From positions 1 through 64,000 of the forward strand of contig CAVRRZ010000005.1 of NCBI GenBank assembly GCA_963723745.1: 64,000 nt of DNA, given 5' to 3'. Position 1 is the stretch's first letter. Every line of letters starts with the position of its first letter. Both the position numbers and the translations under genes were made by a program. Of the stretch, positions 33,302 through 41,719 are shown piece by piece. Source of the stretch: CAVRRZ01 sp963723745 (GTDB taxonomy: Bacteria > Actinomycetota > Actinomycetes > Mycobacteriales > Geodermatophilaceae). The notes beneath the pieces are model-generated. The model was not told where the DNA came from. It saw only the letters and a program-made list of their open reading frames with translations, and made no database searches.

Positions 33302-34213
33302 GTGGTCCGCGGCTACCTCGACCACCTCACCGTCGAGCGCGGCCTCGCCGCCAACACCATCAGCTCCTACCGTCGCGATCTGCGCCGATACACCGAGCAT
33401 CTGTCGGCGGCGGGGGTCGAGGACCTCGCGGAGGTGGCCGAGTCCGACGTCGCCGGGTTCCTGACCGCGCTGCGGGAGGGCGGCGAGGTGCACCCGCCGC
33501 TGTCGGCGACCTCGGCGGCCCGGGCCGTGGTCGCCGTCCGGGGGCTGCACCGCTTCGCGCTGCTCGACGGATTGGTACCCGACGACGTCGCGCACGAGGT
33601 GCGCCCGCCGACGCCGGCGCGCCGGCTGCCCAAGGCCATCCCCGTCGAGTCGGTCGTCGGCCTGATCGAGGCCGCCGGGGCCGTCGACGGGCCGCGCGGG
33701 CTGCGGGACCGGGCGCTGCTCGAGGTGCTGTACGGCACCGGAGCGCGGATCTCCGAGGCGGTGGGGCTGGCCGTCGACGACCTCGACCGCGGTCAGGCCA
33801 CCGTGCGGCTGGCCGGCAAGGGAGGCAAGCAGCGGGTCGTCCCCGTGGGCAGCTACGCGGTCCGGGCCGTCGAGGACTACCTCGTGCGGGCGCGACCGGC
33901 GCTCGCTTCCGCCGGCCGCGCCGGCGTCCGGGGGGCGCTGTTCCTGAACGTGCGCGGCGGCGCCCTCTCCCGGCAGAGCGCCTGGGCGATCCTGCGGTCG
34001 GCGGCGGAGCGGGCGGGGGTGTTCGCGGACGTGTCACCGCACACGCTGCGGCACTCCTTCGCGACCCACCTGCTCGACGGCGGGGCCGACGTCCGCGTGG
34101 TGCAGGAACTGCTCGGACACGCGTCGGTGACGACCACGCAGGTGTACACGCTGGTCACCGTCGACCGGCTGCGCGAGGTGTACGCGACGAGCCACCCCCG
34201 GGCGCGCAGCTGA
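33302..34213 (+). CDS. xerD: tyrosine recombinase XerD
   Basis: A 303-residue site-specific recombinase that, with XerC, resolves chromosome dimers at dif. The N-terminal SAM-like domain is YLDHLTVERGLAANTISSYRRDLRRY. All catalytic residues are present: Arg149 in GTGARISEAVGL, Lys in GKGGKQR (173-176), His247 and Arg250 in HTLRHSFATHLL, His273 in LLGHASVTTTQ, and the nucleophile Tyr282. GTG 33302 is used; the frame is open up to the ald stop but holds no other start codon. Followed by parA and scpAB. Confidence 0.94.
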   Translation: MVRGYLDHLTVERGLAANTISSYRRDLRRYTEHLSAAGVEDLAEVAESDVAGFLTALREGGEVHPPLSATSAARAVVAVRGLHRFALLDGLVPDDVAHEVRPPTPARRLPKAIPVESVVGLIEAAGAVDGPRGLRDRALLEVLYGTGARISEAVGLAVDDLDRGQATVRLAGKGGKQRVVPVGSYAVRAVEDYLVRARPALASAGRAGVRGALFLNVRGGALSRQSAWAILRSAAERAGVFADVSPHTLRHSFATHLLDGGADVRVVQELLGHASVTTTQVYTLVTVDRLREVYATSHPRARS

Positions 34214-34427
34214 CAATCGCGCTCCTCCTTGCTCGGCACATGTCTCCACCACTTTCGGCTTGACGTGCCGTTTTCATAGGCAAGCTTTGCCAGCGAGATG
34301 CGACACCCGGCGTGCCTCCCTTGGAGTGCCGTGCACGATCCGTAGCTTCATGGTCACCCGAGCGGGCAGGACGGCTGACCGCGACCGGAACCGACCGGAT
34401 CGGGCACGAGCTGGAGGCATTCGACCC

Positions 34428-35345
34428 ATGGCGATCCGAGCGGACGCGGCCTCTGCCGTCGCGCGCCCGCACGACACCGACTCCGCGATGGGCGCGCAGC
34501 TGGGCGGCGCCGCCTCGCGCACCGACCCCGCGCGCGCCCGCCAGCGCCCCCTGCCCGAGCCGCCCCCGCTGACGCAGCACGGCCCCGCCCGCGTGATCGC
34601 GCTGTGCAACCAGAAGGGCGGCGTCGGCAAGACGACGTCGACGATCAACCTGGGTGCCGCGCTGGTGGAGTACGGCCGGCGCGTGCTGCTGGTCGACCTC
34701 GACCCGCAGGGCGCGCTGTCGGTCGGCCTGGGCGTGCCGGCGCAGCATCTCGAGCGCACCGTCTACAACGCGCTCATGGAGCGGGGCACGACGCTGGCCG
34801 ACGTCCGGGTGCCCACCGACATCCCCGGTCTGGACCTGGTGCCGAGCAACATCGACCTGTCCGCCGCCGAGGTCCAGCTGGTCAGCGAGGTGGCCCGCGA
34901 GCAGACCCTGATGCGCAAGCTGGCCTCGGTGCGCAACGAGTACGACTACATCCTCATCGACTGCCAGCCGTCCCTGGGCCTGCTGACGGTGAACGCGCTG
35001 ACCGCCGCGCAGGGGGTCGTGATCCCGCTGGAGTGCGAGTTCTTCTCGCTGCGCGGGGTGGCCCTGCTGGTCGACACCATCGACAAGGTCAAGGAGCGGC
35101 TCAACCCGCAGCTGGAGATCTCCGGCATCCTCGCCACGATGTACGACGCCCGCACCGTGCACTGCAAGGAGGTCTTCAGCCGCGTCGTGGAGGCCTTCGG
35201 GGACACGGTGTTCCAGACCGTCATCACCCGCACGGTGCGCTTCCCGGAGACCACGGTCGCCGGCCAGCCGATCACCACGTGGGCCCCCACGTCCTCCGGT
35301 GCCTCCGCGTACCGCGACCTCGCGAAAGAGGTGATCGCACTGTGA
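34428..35345 (+). CDS. parA: ParA-family ATPase (Soj-like), scp-linked
   Basis: A 305-residue ParA/MinD-type ATPase. The deviant Walker A is NQKGGVGKTTSTINLGAAL; switch I is LLVDLDPQGALSVGLG; the Walker B strand is YDYILIDCQPSLGLLTVNALTAAQ. A 55-residue N-terminal low-complexity extension precedes the domain. It is not next to parB, so it is probably not the origin-segregation ParA but the Rv1708-type orphan adjacent to scpAB. ATG 34428 was chosen for its place next to the conserved part; the frame is open to 34260. The downstream small gene may be the partner. Confidence 0.9.
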   Translation: MAIRADAASAVARPHDTDSAMGAQLGGAASRTDPARARQRPLPEPPPLTQHGPARVIALCNQKGGVGKTTSTINLGAALVEYGRRVLLVDLDPQGALSVGLGVPAQHLERTVYNALMERGTTLADVRVPTDIPGLDLVPSNIDLSAAEVQLVSEVAREQTLMRKLASVRNEYDYILIDCQPSLGLLTVNALTAAQGVVIPLECEFFSLRGVALLVDTIDKVKERLNPQLEISGILATMYDARTVHCKEVFSRVVEAFGDTVFQTVITRTVRFPETTVAGQPITTWAPTSSGASAYRDLAKEVIAL

Positions 35346-35421
35346 TCGAGATGGCGAGCTCACGGACGGGTGCGACGACTCGGGCCATGCAGTCGACGAG
35401 TGCCAGCGGGGAGACGTCGGC

Positions 35422-35943
35422 ATGACGAGAAGGCCCGTGCTCCCCGGCGCCTCGGAGCTGTTCCGGCGCACGGACACCCGAACCGCCGACAGGGAGGCAC
35501 CGGAGGCCGAGGTCACGGAGCTGCCCAGCGTGAGCGCGACGACCAGTTCGCCGGCGCTGCGCGGACGCCGCGCCGACGAGGCTGCCGACACGATGCCCGG
35601 CATGCCCCTGACCCTCGTCCCCGGCGGCGCCGGCCCCTCCGGCGACGACCTCGCCGCTTTCCGTGGTGCCCCGGCTCCCGCAGCGCCCGCGCCCGGCCCG
35701 CTCAAGCGCGGCCGGCCCGCCCGGACCCGCGTCGAGCGCACCAAGCACGACGAGAAGATCACCGTCTACATCTCCGCGGACGAGCTGCTGGCGCTGGAGA
35801 GCGCCCGGCTCACGCTGCGGGCCCAGCACGGCGTGGCCGCCGACCGCGGCCGCATCGTCCGGGAGGCGATCAACGTGCTGCTCGCCGACCTCGCCGACCG
35901 CGGTGACGAGTCGGTCCTCGTGCGCCGGCTGACGGGCGACTGA
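35422..35943 (+). CDS. small protein with candidate ribbon-helix-helix domain, next to ParA
   Basis: A 173-residue protein. The first 95 residues are Pro/Ala/Gly-rich and probably disordered. The last 70 are basic then structured: LKRGRPARTRVERTKHDEKITVYISADELLALESARLTLRAQHGVAADRGRIVREAINVLLADL. One strand (KITVYIS) and two helices with an intervening turn resemble the CopG/Arc ribbon-helix-helix fold. Small RHH proteins often act as DNA-binding partners of ParA ATPases on plasmids, so this could be the centromere-binding partner of the parA upstream (76 bp apart). Homology by eye only. Confidence 0.65.
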   Translation: MTRRPVLPGASELFRRTDTRTADREAPEAEVTELPSVSATTSSPALRGRRADEAADTMPGMPLTLVPGGAGPSGDDLAAFRGAPAPAAPAPGPLKRGRPARTRVERTKHDEKITVYISADELLALESARLTLRAQHGVAADRGRIVREAINVLLADLADRGDESVLVRRLTGD

Positions 35944-35969
35944 GGCTGCTGCGGCTAGCCTCGGCGCCC

Positions 35970-36806
35970 GTGGGGGTGCGCGCAGTTCCGGACGACGGAG
36001 CCGTCGAGCCGGCGCGGTTCACCGTGCGCCTCGACAACTTCGAGGGCCCGTTCGACCTGTTGCTGCAGCTGATCGGCAAGCACAAGCTCGACGTCACCGA
36101 GATCGCCCTGTCGACGGTCACCGACGACTTCATCGCGCACCTGCGGGCGCTGGGCGGGCAGCTGGACCTCGACCAGGCCAGCGAGTTCCTGGTGGTGGCC
36201 GCCACGTTGCTCGACCTCAAGGCCGCCCGGCTGCTGCCGGCCGCCGACGTCGACGACGAGGAGGACCTCGAGCTGCTCGAGGCCCGCGACCTGCTCTTCG
36301 CGCGGCTCCTGCAGTACAAGGCCTACAAGCAGGCCACGGAGTTCCTGCGTGCCCGCGACGCCGACGCCGCGCACCGCTTTCCGCGCACCGCCGGCCCCGA
36401 CCCGCGCTTCGCCGACCTCGTCCCCGAGGTGCTGCTCGACATCTCGGCGGCCGACTTCGCCGCGCTGGCGGCCCGGGTGCTGGCGCCGCGGACGCCCGAG
36501 ACGGTCAGTGTCGCGCACCTGCACGCGCCCGCCGTCAGCGTCTCCGAGCAGCTGGTGCACGTGCGCAGCCATCTGATGCGCACGGGCGGGGCGACGTTCC
36601 GGGCGCTGTCGGCCGACTGCGGGCACACCCTCGAGGTCGTGGCCCGCTTCCTGGCGCTGCTCGAGCTCTACCGGCAGCAGCAGGTGACCTTCGAGCAGGT
36701 GACCCCGCTGGGCGAGTTGCACGTGCGGTGGACCGGGCCGACGGTCGCCGCCGAGGCAGGGCCGGTGGGCGGCGAGCCGGTGGACGTGGACGGGGAGTAC
36801 GCATGA
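35970..36806 (+). CDS. scpA: segregation and condensation protein A (kleisin)
   Basis: The kleisin subunit that bridges SMC heads with ScpB. The 278-residue product has the conserved N-terminal helix FTVRLDNFEGPFDLLLQLIGKHKLDVTEIALSTVTDDFIAHL, the ASEFLVVAATLLDLKAARLLP helix, and a C-terminal winged helix (FRALSADCGHTLEVVARFLALLELYRQQQVTFEQ). The start is GTG 35970, 26 bp after the RHH gene. The stop overlaps the scpB ATG. Confidence 0.95.
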   Translation: MGVRAVPDDGAVEPARFTVRLDNFEGPFDLLLQLIGKHKLDVTEIALSTVTDDFIAHLRALGGQLDLDQASEFLVVAATLLDLKAARLLPAADVDDEEDLELLEARDLLFARLLQYKAYKQATEFLRARDADAAHRFPRTAGPDPRFADLVPEVLLDISAADFAALAARVLAPRTPETVSVAHLHAPAVSVSEQLVHVRSHLMRTGGATFRALSADCGHTLEVVARFLALLELYRQQQVTFEQVTPLGELHVRWTGPTVAAEAGPVGGEPVDVDGEYA

Positions 36807-37693
36807 TCGACGAACGCCCTCCGGACGACGAACGCCCTCCGGACGACGAACGCCCTCCGGACGACGCGCGCGCCACCGATGAGCAGCGCGGTGCCATCTC
36901 GTGGGAGGCGCTGGCCGCCGAGCTGGCCGCCACCCGCGCCGAGGCCGAGGATCGGGGCGAGGCCGATCCCGCCACCTGGGACGCGGTCGCCGCCGAGCTG
37001 GCCACGCGCGTGTCCGAGCTGCCCGCCGAGGCGCCGCCGCCGCTGGTCGTCGTCCCCCCGGAGCCGGAGCCCGTGGCCTCCGTCGGACCCGGGCCGGACC
37101 GAGAACCGGCGCCCGAGCCGGCCGACGAGCCGCTGGTCGCCCTCGACCCGGACGAACTGCAGGCGAGCCTCGAGGCGCTCCTCTTCGTGATGGACGGCCC
37201 GGTCGACGAGGAGACCCTCGCCGCTGCGCTGCGCTGCCCGCCCGAGCAGGTGCCGGCCGGGCTGGCCGATCTCGCCGCGGACTACGACTCCCGCCGCGCC
37301 GGGGTGACGCTGCGCCGGGTGGGAGAGGGCTGGCGGCTCTACACGCGGGACGAGCATGCCGCCGTCGTCGAGCGGTACCTGGGGGAGGGGCAGCGCAGCC
37401 GGCTCAGTCAGGCCGCGCTGGAGACCCTCGCCGTCATCGCCTACCGGCAGCCGGTGACCCGGGCCCGGATCTCGGGGATCCGGGGCGTCGGTGTCGACGG
37501 CGTGATGCGCACGCTGCTCGCGCGCGGCCTGGTGCACGAGGTGGGCTCGGATCCCGACACCGGCGGTGGGCTGTACGGCACGACGCCGCTGTTCCTCGAG
37601 CGCCTCGGCCTCACCGGCCTCGACGAGCTGCCCGAGCTGGCGCCGCTGCTGCCCGAGCCCTCGTCCCTGCTCGACGAGCACCCCGACTCGTAG
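36803..37693 (+). CDS. scpB: segregation and condensation protein B
   Basis: A 296-residue partner of ScpA and SMC. The family domain occupies residues about 115-270: two winged helices with LQASLEALLFVMDGPVDEETLAAAL, VTLRRVGEGWRLYTRDEHAAVVERYL, SRLSQAALETLAVIAYRQPVTRARISGIRGVGVDGVMRTLLARGLV. The N-terminal 110 residues are an unusual acidic, Pro-rich extension that starts with three copies of an ERPPDD-type hexapeptide coded by an 18-bp tandem repeat (36808-36861). ATG 36803 overlaps the scpA stop by 4 bases. Confidence 0.94.
   Translation: MIDERPPDDERPPDDERPPDDARATDEQRGAISWEALAAELAATRAEAEDRGEADPATWDAVAAELATRVSELPAEAPPPLVVVPPEPEPVASVGPGPDREPAPEPADEPLVALDPDELQASLEALLFVMDGPVDEETLAAALRCPPEQVPAGLADLAADYDSRRAGVTLRRVGEGWRLYTRDEHAAVVERYLGEGQRSRLSQAALETLAVIAYRQPVTRARISGIRGVGVDGVMRTLLARGLVHEVGSDPDTGGGLYGTTPLFLERLGLTGLDELPELAPLLPEPSSLLDEHPDS
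36808..36861 (+). repeat. three 18-bp tandem repeats at the scpB start
   Basis: The unit CGACGAACGCCCTCCGGA occurs three times without change at 36808, 36826 and 36844. It codes DERPPD three times and keeps the frame. This is likely replication slippage in a tolerant N-terminal tail and a probable length polymorphism. Confidence 0.9.
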
Positions 37694-37907
37694 GGCCGCT
37701 CGGTACCGGCGCTCCCATCGCCCCGGCGACGGGAGCCGCGGTGTGGAGCCGGAGGCCACCGCCCTCCGCGGCTGTCGGCAGCACGCGGCGGCTCTGGTCG
37801 CGAGCACGACCGTTATCCCCAACAGGAATACGCCCTCGACCCCACGACGGGACGAACAGCGTCGACGGACGGCGGCGGCCCGCGACACGGGTGGGAGACT
37901 GGCGCGG

Positions 37908-38801
37908 ATGAACACCGCCCCGCCCGACGAGAACCCCCGCGACGTCGCCGCCGAGCTCGCCGACGAGCTGACCGACGAGGACGACACCACAGAGGGCGGC
38001 GAGGGCTGGTCCGAGGCCATGGAGCTCGCGCCCGCGCACCCCGCCGACCGGCCGGCACGGCATCCGGACGACGAGCGGCAGGGTGAGCGGCTGCAGAAGG
38101 TGCTGGCCCGCGCCGGCATCGGTTCGCGCCGGGTGTGCGAGGACATGATCGACCAGGGTCGGATCAGCGTGAACGGTCGACCGGTGACGGTGCAGGGCAT
38201 GCGCGTGGACCCCGAGAACGACCACATCGCGGTCGACGGTGCGCGCATCGAGCTCCGCGACGATCGGGTCACCTACGCGCTGAACAAGCCGTTCGGCGTG
38301 ATCACCGCGATGAGCGACGACCGCGGCCGCCCGACCGTCGGTGAGATGGTCGGCGACCTGGCGCCCGGACTGGTGCACGTGGGCCGGCTCGACCAGGACA
38401 CCGAGGGCCTGCTGATCGTCACCAACGACGGCGAGCTGGCCCACCGTCTGGCGCACCCTTCCTACGAGGTGCCCAAGACCTACCTGGCTCAGGTGTCCGG
38501 CTCCGTGCCGCGCGACCTGCCCCGCCGCCTGCGGTCGGGGGTCGAGCTCGAGGACGGCCCGGTCAAGGTCGACTCCTTCAAGGTGGTCGACACCCACGCC
38601 GGCCAGTCGGTGGTCGAGGTGGTGCTGCACGAGGGCCGCAAGCACATCGTCCGACGGCTCCTGGCGCACGTCGGGCTGCCGGTGTCGCGGCTGACCCGGA
38701 CGGCCGTGGGGCCGGTTTCGCTGCAGCGGATGCGCTCCGGCACCATCCGGCGGCTGACCCGCCAGGAGGTCGGTGCCCTGCAGGAGCTCGTCGGGCTCTG
38801 A
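37908..38801 (+). CDS. rluB: 23S rRNA pseudouridine synthase, RluB family
   Basis: A 297-residue RsuA/RluB-family synthase that makes pseudouridine in 23S rRNA (helix 80 region in known members). An acidic N-terminal tail of 55 residues is followed by an S4 domain (ERLQKVLARAGIGSRRVCEDMIDQGRISVNG) and the catalytic domain with GRLDQDTEGLLIVTNDGELAHRL, which includes the essential Asp. RMRSGTIRRLTRQE is the family end. ATG 37908 sits 214 bp after scpB; that gap holds no other gene. Confidence 0.93.
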   Translation: MNTAPPDENPRDVAAELADELTDEDDTTEGGEGWSEAMELAPAHPADRPARHPDDERQGERLQKVLARAGIGSRRVCEDMIDQGRISVNGRPVTVQGMRVDPENDHIAVDGARIELRDDRVTYALNKPFGVITAMSDDRGRPTVGEMVGDLAPGLVHVGRLDQDTEGLLIVTNDGELAHRLAHPSYEVPKTYLAQVSGSVPRDLPRRLRSGVELEDGPVKVDSFKVVDTHAGQSVVEVVLHEGRKHIVRRLLAHVGLPVSRLTRTAVGPVSLQRMRSGTIRRLTRQEVGALQELVGL

Positions 38802-38842
38802 CCCGCATCCCACGGCGCCATCGGCAAGGCCCGGGCCTTGTC

Positions 38843-38883
38843 GACGTTCCCGCGGGAACGTCCTGGCGCGGGCTACCTAGACT
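38843..38883 (+). promoter_or_regulatory. 20-bp palindrome and -10-like box upstream of aroH
   Basis: GACGTTCCCGCGGGAACGTC (38843-38862) is a perfect 20-bp palindrome. TAGACT (38878-38883), a good actinobacterial -10, starts 15 bases after it. The distance suits an operator that overlaps the -35 zone; the GGGAAC half is also the -35 core of some ECF sigma promoters. It lies 42 bp after rluB and 72 bp before the aroH ATG. The binding factor is unknown. Confidence 0.5.
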
Positions 38884-38933
38884 CGGACGGGCTCCCGGAC
38901 ACCACCGGTGGCCGCAGCGAGCGAGGAGAGTGC

Positions 38934-39296
38934 ATGGCCGTCCGAGCCATCCGGGGTGCGACCCAGGTCGAGGCCGACGACCGCGAGGAGATCCTCGCGG
39001 CCACCCGGGAGCTGGTCAGTGCGGTCATGGAGCGCAACGGGCTCGACCACGACGACGTGATCAGCATCCTGTTCACCGCCACACCCGACCTGACGTCGGA
39101 GTTCCCGGCGCTGGCCGCCCGCGAGCTCGGGATGGGCGACGTGCCGCTGATGTGCGCCACCGAGATCGACGTGCCGCACGCCCTGCCGCGGGTGCTGCGA
39201 CTGATGGCCCACGTCGAGACGCCGCGCCCCCGCGCCGACGTCCAGCACGTCTACCTGCGCGGAGCGGTGGCGTTGCGTCGGGACATCGCCCAGTGA
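38934..39296 (+). CDS. aroH: chorismate mutase, AroH class
   Basis: A 120-residue monofunctional chorismate mutase of the Bacillus subtilis AroH trimer type, which turns chorismate into prephenate for Phe and Tyr. Visible: VRAIRGATQVEADDREEILAATRELVSAVMERNGL, with the N-terminal Arg; SILFTATPDLTSEFPALAARELG; PLMCATEIDVPHALPRVLRLM; and HVYLRGAVALRRDI with the active-site Arg. A strong ribosome site GAGGAGAG precedes the ATG. The stop overlaps the first GTG of cmk. Confidence 0.93.
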   Translation: MAVRAIRGATQVEADDREEILAATRELVSAVMERNGLDHDDVISILFTATPDLTSEFPALAARELGMGDVPLMCATEIDVPHALPRVLRLMAHVETPRPRADVQHVYLRGAVALRRDIAQ

Positions 39297-40057
39297 GCGA
39301 GCGCCAGGGAGTGGACAGTGATCGCCCGGTGAGCGAGCGCCGGCGAGCGGACGGTGATCGCCCGGTGAGCGAACGGGGGTTCCACGGGCAGGTCACTCTC
39401 GACGGACCGTCGGGCACCGGCAAGTCCAGCGTCGCCCGGGACGTCGCCCGGCGGCTGGGAGCCACCTACCTCGACACCGGCGCCATGTACCGCGCCGCGA
39501 CGGTCGCCGTCCTGGACGCCGGGGTGAGCCTCGACGACAAGGTTGCCGTCGCCCGCGCCGTCCACGACGCACGGATCGAGGTCGGCACCAACGCCCGCCG
39601 CGAGGTGGTCAAGGTCGACGGCGTCGACGTCCGCGACCGCATCCGCGGGGCCGAGGTCACCCGCGCGGTCTCTCCGGTGTCCGCCGTGCCAGCCGTCCGC
39701 CGGCAGCTCGTGGCCCAGCAGCGTGCCCTGGTCGGCGAGGCCGACGCGGTCGTCGTCGAGGGCCGCGACATCGGCACCGTCGTCCTGGCCGACGCGACGC
39801 TGAAGATCTACCTCACCGCCTCGCCGGAGGTCCGCGCCCAGCGCCGGGCCGGCCAGCTCGGCGTCACCGACCCCGACAAGATCGCCGCCCTGGCCCAGGA
39901 CATGCGGCGGCGCGACGAGCACGACAGCCGGAGGGCCGACAGTCCGCTCCGGCCGGCCGAGGACGCCGTCGTCGTGGACAGCACCGACCTCGACCGCCGC
40001 GCCGTGGTCGACCGCATCGTGGAACTGGCCTGGGCGTCCGTGAAGGAGCAGGCATGA
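39293..40057 (+). CDS. cmk: cytidylate kinase
   Basis: Phosphorylates CMP/dCMP. The P-loop is VTLDGPSGTGKSSVARDVARRLGA, then YLDTGAMYRA, the VVEGRDIGTVVLADATLKIYLTAS lid region, and RRRDEHDSRRADSPLRPAEDA. The start is ambiguous: GTG codons with identical context (GTGAGCGA) occur at 39293, 39329 and 39365, a 36-bp repeat. The first overlaps the aroH stop and gives 254 residues; the last gives 230, the usual length. Followed by der with a 4-bp overlap, the widely conserved cmk-der pair. Confidence 0.94.
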   Translation: MSERQGVDSDRPVSERRRADGDRPVSERGFHGQVTLDGPSGTGKSSVARDVARRLGATYLDTGAMYRAATVAVLDAGVSLDDKVAVARAVHDARIEVGTNARREVVKVDGVDVRDRIRGAEVTRAVSPVSAVPAVRRQLVAQQRALVGEADAVVVEGRDIGTVVLADATLKIYLTASPEVRAQRRAGQLGVTDPDKIAALAQDMRRRDEHDSRRADSPLRPAEDAVVVDSTDLDRRAVVDRIVELAWASVKEQA

Positions 40058-41400
40058 CCGAGACCGGTAGCGGGCCGCTGCCCGTCGTCGCCATCGTCGG
40101 ACGGCCCAACGTGGGCAAGTCGACGCTGGTCAACCGGATCCTCGGTCGCCGGGCCGCGGTGGTCCAGGACGTCCCCGGGGTCACGCGCGACCGCATCTCC
40201 TACGAGGCGCTCTGGAACGGCAAGAGCTTCACCGTCGTCGACACCGGCGGCTGGGACCCCAAGGCCATCGGCCTCGGGGCCTCGATCACGCGGCAGGCCG
40301 AGCACGCCATGCGGACGGCGGACGTCATCGTCCTCGTCGTCGACAGCGCGGTCGGCGCGACCGAGACCGACCTGGCCGCCGCGCGCGTGCTCCGCCGCGC
40401 CGACCGGCCGGTGATCGTGGTGGCCAACAAGGTGGACGACGAGCGCAGCGAGGCCAACGCCGCCGAGCTGTGGTCCCTGGGCCTTGGTGAGCCGCAGCCG
40501 GTCAGCGCGCTGCACGGCCGGGGCAGCGGTGACCTGCTCGACCTGATCCTGGACGCGCTGCCCGAGGCGCCCCGCGAGCAGCTCGAGGAAGGCGGCCCGC
40601 GCCGTGTCGCCCTCGTCGGCCGCCCCAACGTCGGCAAGTCCAGCCTGCTCAACCGGCTGGCCAAGGACGAGCGGTCGGTCGTGGACTCGGTGGCCGGCAC
40701 CACGGTCGACCCGGTCGACTCGATCGTCACCCTCGGCGGCGAGGACTGGCGCTTCGTCGACACCGCCGGCCTGCGCCGCAAGGTCAACACCGCCAGCGGC
40801 ATGGAGTACTACGCGAGCCTGCGCACCGAGGCCGCCATCCAGGCCGCCGAGGTCGCCGTCGTGCTGCTCGCCGCCGACGAGGTGATCAGCGAGCAGGACC
40901 AGCGGGTGATCACCCAGGTGATCGAGGCCGGCCGCGCCCTGGTGATCGCGTTCAACAAGTGGGACAAGCTCGACGAGGACCGGCACGAACAGCTGGAGCG
41001 GGAGATCGACCGCGACCTGTCGCGCATCAAGTGGGCCAGCCGGGTGAACATCTCGGCCCAGAGCGGCCGCGGGGTCGAGAAGCTCGCCCAGCACCTGCGC
41101 GCGGCGATCGCGTCCTGGGAGCACCGGGTGCCGACGGCCGAGCTCAACACCTACATCCGGGCGCTCGTGCAGGAGACCCCGCCGCCCGCCCGCGGGGGGC
41201 GCGCCCCGAAGATCAAGTACGTCACGCAGGCCGACGTCCGTCCGCCCCGGTTCGTGGTGTTCTCCACCGGCTTCCTCGAGGCCGGCTACCGGCGCTTCCT
41301 CGAGCGCAAGCTGCGCGAGCGTTTCGGCTTCGCCGGCACGCCGATCGAGGTGTCGGTCAAGGTGCGCGAGGGCCGAGGAAGCGAACGTCAGCGCAGCTGA
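40054..41400 (+). CDS. der: GTPase Der (EngA)
   Basis: A 448-residue GTPase needed for 50S subunit assembly. Two G domains in tandem: G1 motifs GRPNVGKST near residue 16 and GRPNVGKSS near 190; G3 DTGGW and DTAGL; G4 NKVDDE and NKWDKL. A C-terminal KH-like domain (YIRALVQETPPPARGGRAPKIKYVTQADVRPPRFVVFSTG) binds rRNA. The ATG overlaps the cmk stop. Confidence 0.96.
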   Translation: MTETGSGPLPVVAIVGRPNVGKSTLVNRILGRRAAVVQDVPGVTRDRISYEALWNGKSFTVVDTGGWDPKAIGLGASITRQAEHAMRTADVIVLVVDSAVGATETDLAAARVLRRADRPVIVVANKVDDERSEANAAELWSLGLGEPQPVSALHGRGSGDLLDLILDALPEAPREQLEEGGPRRVALVGRPNVGKSSLLNRLAKDERSVVDSVAGTTVDPVDSIVTLGGEDWRFVDTAGLRRKVNTASGMEYYASLRTEAAIQAAEVAVVLLAADEVISEQDQRVITQVIEAGRALVIAFNKWDKLDEDRHEQLEREIDRDLSRIKWASRVNISAQSGRGVEKLAQHLRAAIASWEHRVPTAELNTYIRALVQETPPPARGGRAPKIKYVTQADVRPPRFVVFSTGFLEAGYRRFLERKLRERFGFAGTPIEVSVKVREGRGSERQRS

Positions 41401-41475
41401 CCACCGTCGGATCGGCGGGTGCCCGTGCGGTAACCTCGACGCGCGGTCGATCGCCCTGACAGGGGCTTCGGCACG

Positions 41476-41549
41476 CGGGCTGTAGCGCAGCTTGGTAGCG
41501 CACCTGACTGGGGGTCAGGGGGTCGCAGGTTCAAATCCTGTCAGCCCGA
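41476..41549 (+). tRNA. tRNA-Pro (anticodon GGG)
   Basis: A 74-nt cloverleaf. The acceptor arms CGGGCTG (41476-41482) and CAGCCCG (41542-41548) pair fully, with discriminator A41549. The D arm is GCGC/GCGC, the anticodon stem CCTGA/TCAGG with loop CTGGGGG (anticodon GGG at 41510-41512, reading CCC and CCU), and the T arm GCAGG/CCTGT with loop TTCAAAT. The CCA end is not encoded. It lies 75 bp after der. Confidence 0.96.
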
Positions 41550-41567
41550 CAGTGGAAAGTTGCAGGT

Positions 41568-41603
41568 CAGGGGCCGTTTCGGAGTGATCCGGAGCGGCCC
41601 CTG
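41568..41603 (+). terminator. terminator hairpin after tRNA-Pro
   Basis: CAGGGGCCG (41568-41576) pairs with CGGCCCCTG (41595-41603); the interior adds a short CGGA/TCCG stem (41580-41583 with 41588-41591). It lies 18 bases after the tRNA. No T-run follows. Confidence 0.6.
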
Positions 41604-41719
41604 TGCTGCGGGGCCACGGGTTCCGCGACCGCGCTTGAACCGGTGGTGCCTCCTGCGACCCTGTGGGTAGGCAGCCGATCGATCCAGGTGACCCATGGCG
41701 TTCCAGAGGAGTGGCGATC

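Noticed and set aside
33302..34213. Phage or integron integrase
   Set aside because: Residue set, size and place before parA-scpAB are those of XerD; there are no attachment repeats or phage genes nearby.
41476..41603. tRNA-Pro as an integration site of a genomic island
   Set aside because: No integrase follows, no repeat of the tRNA 3' end was seen downstream, and the next genes have host-like composition.
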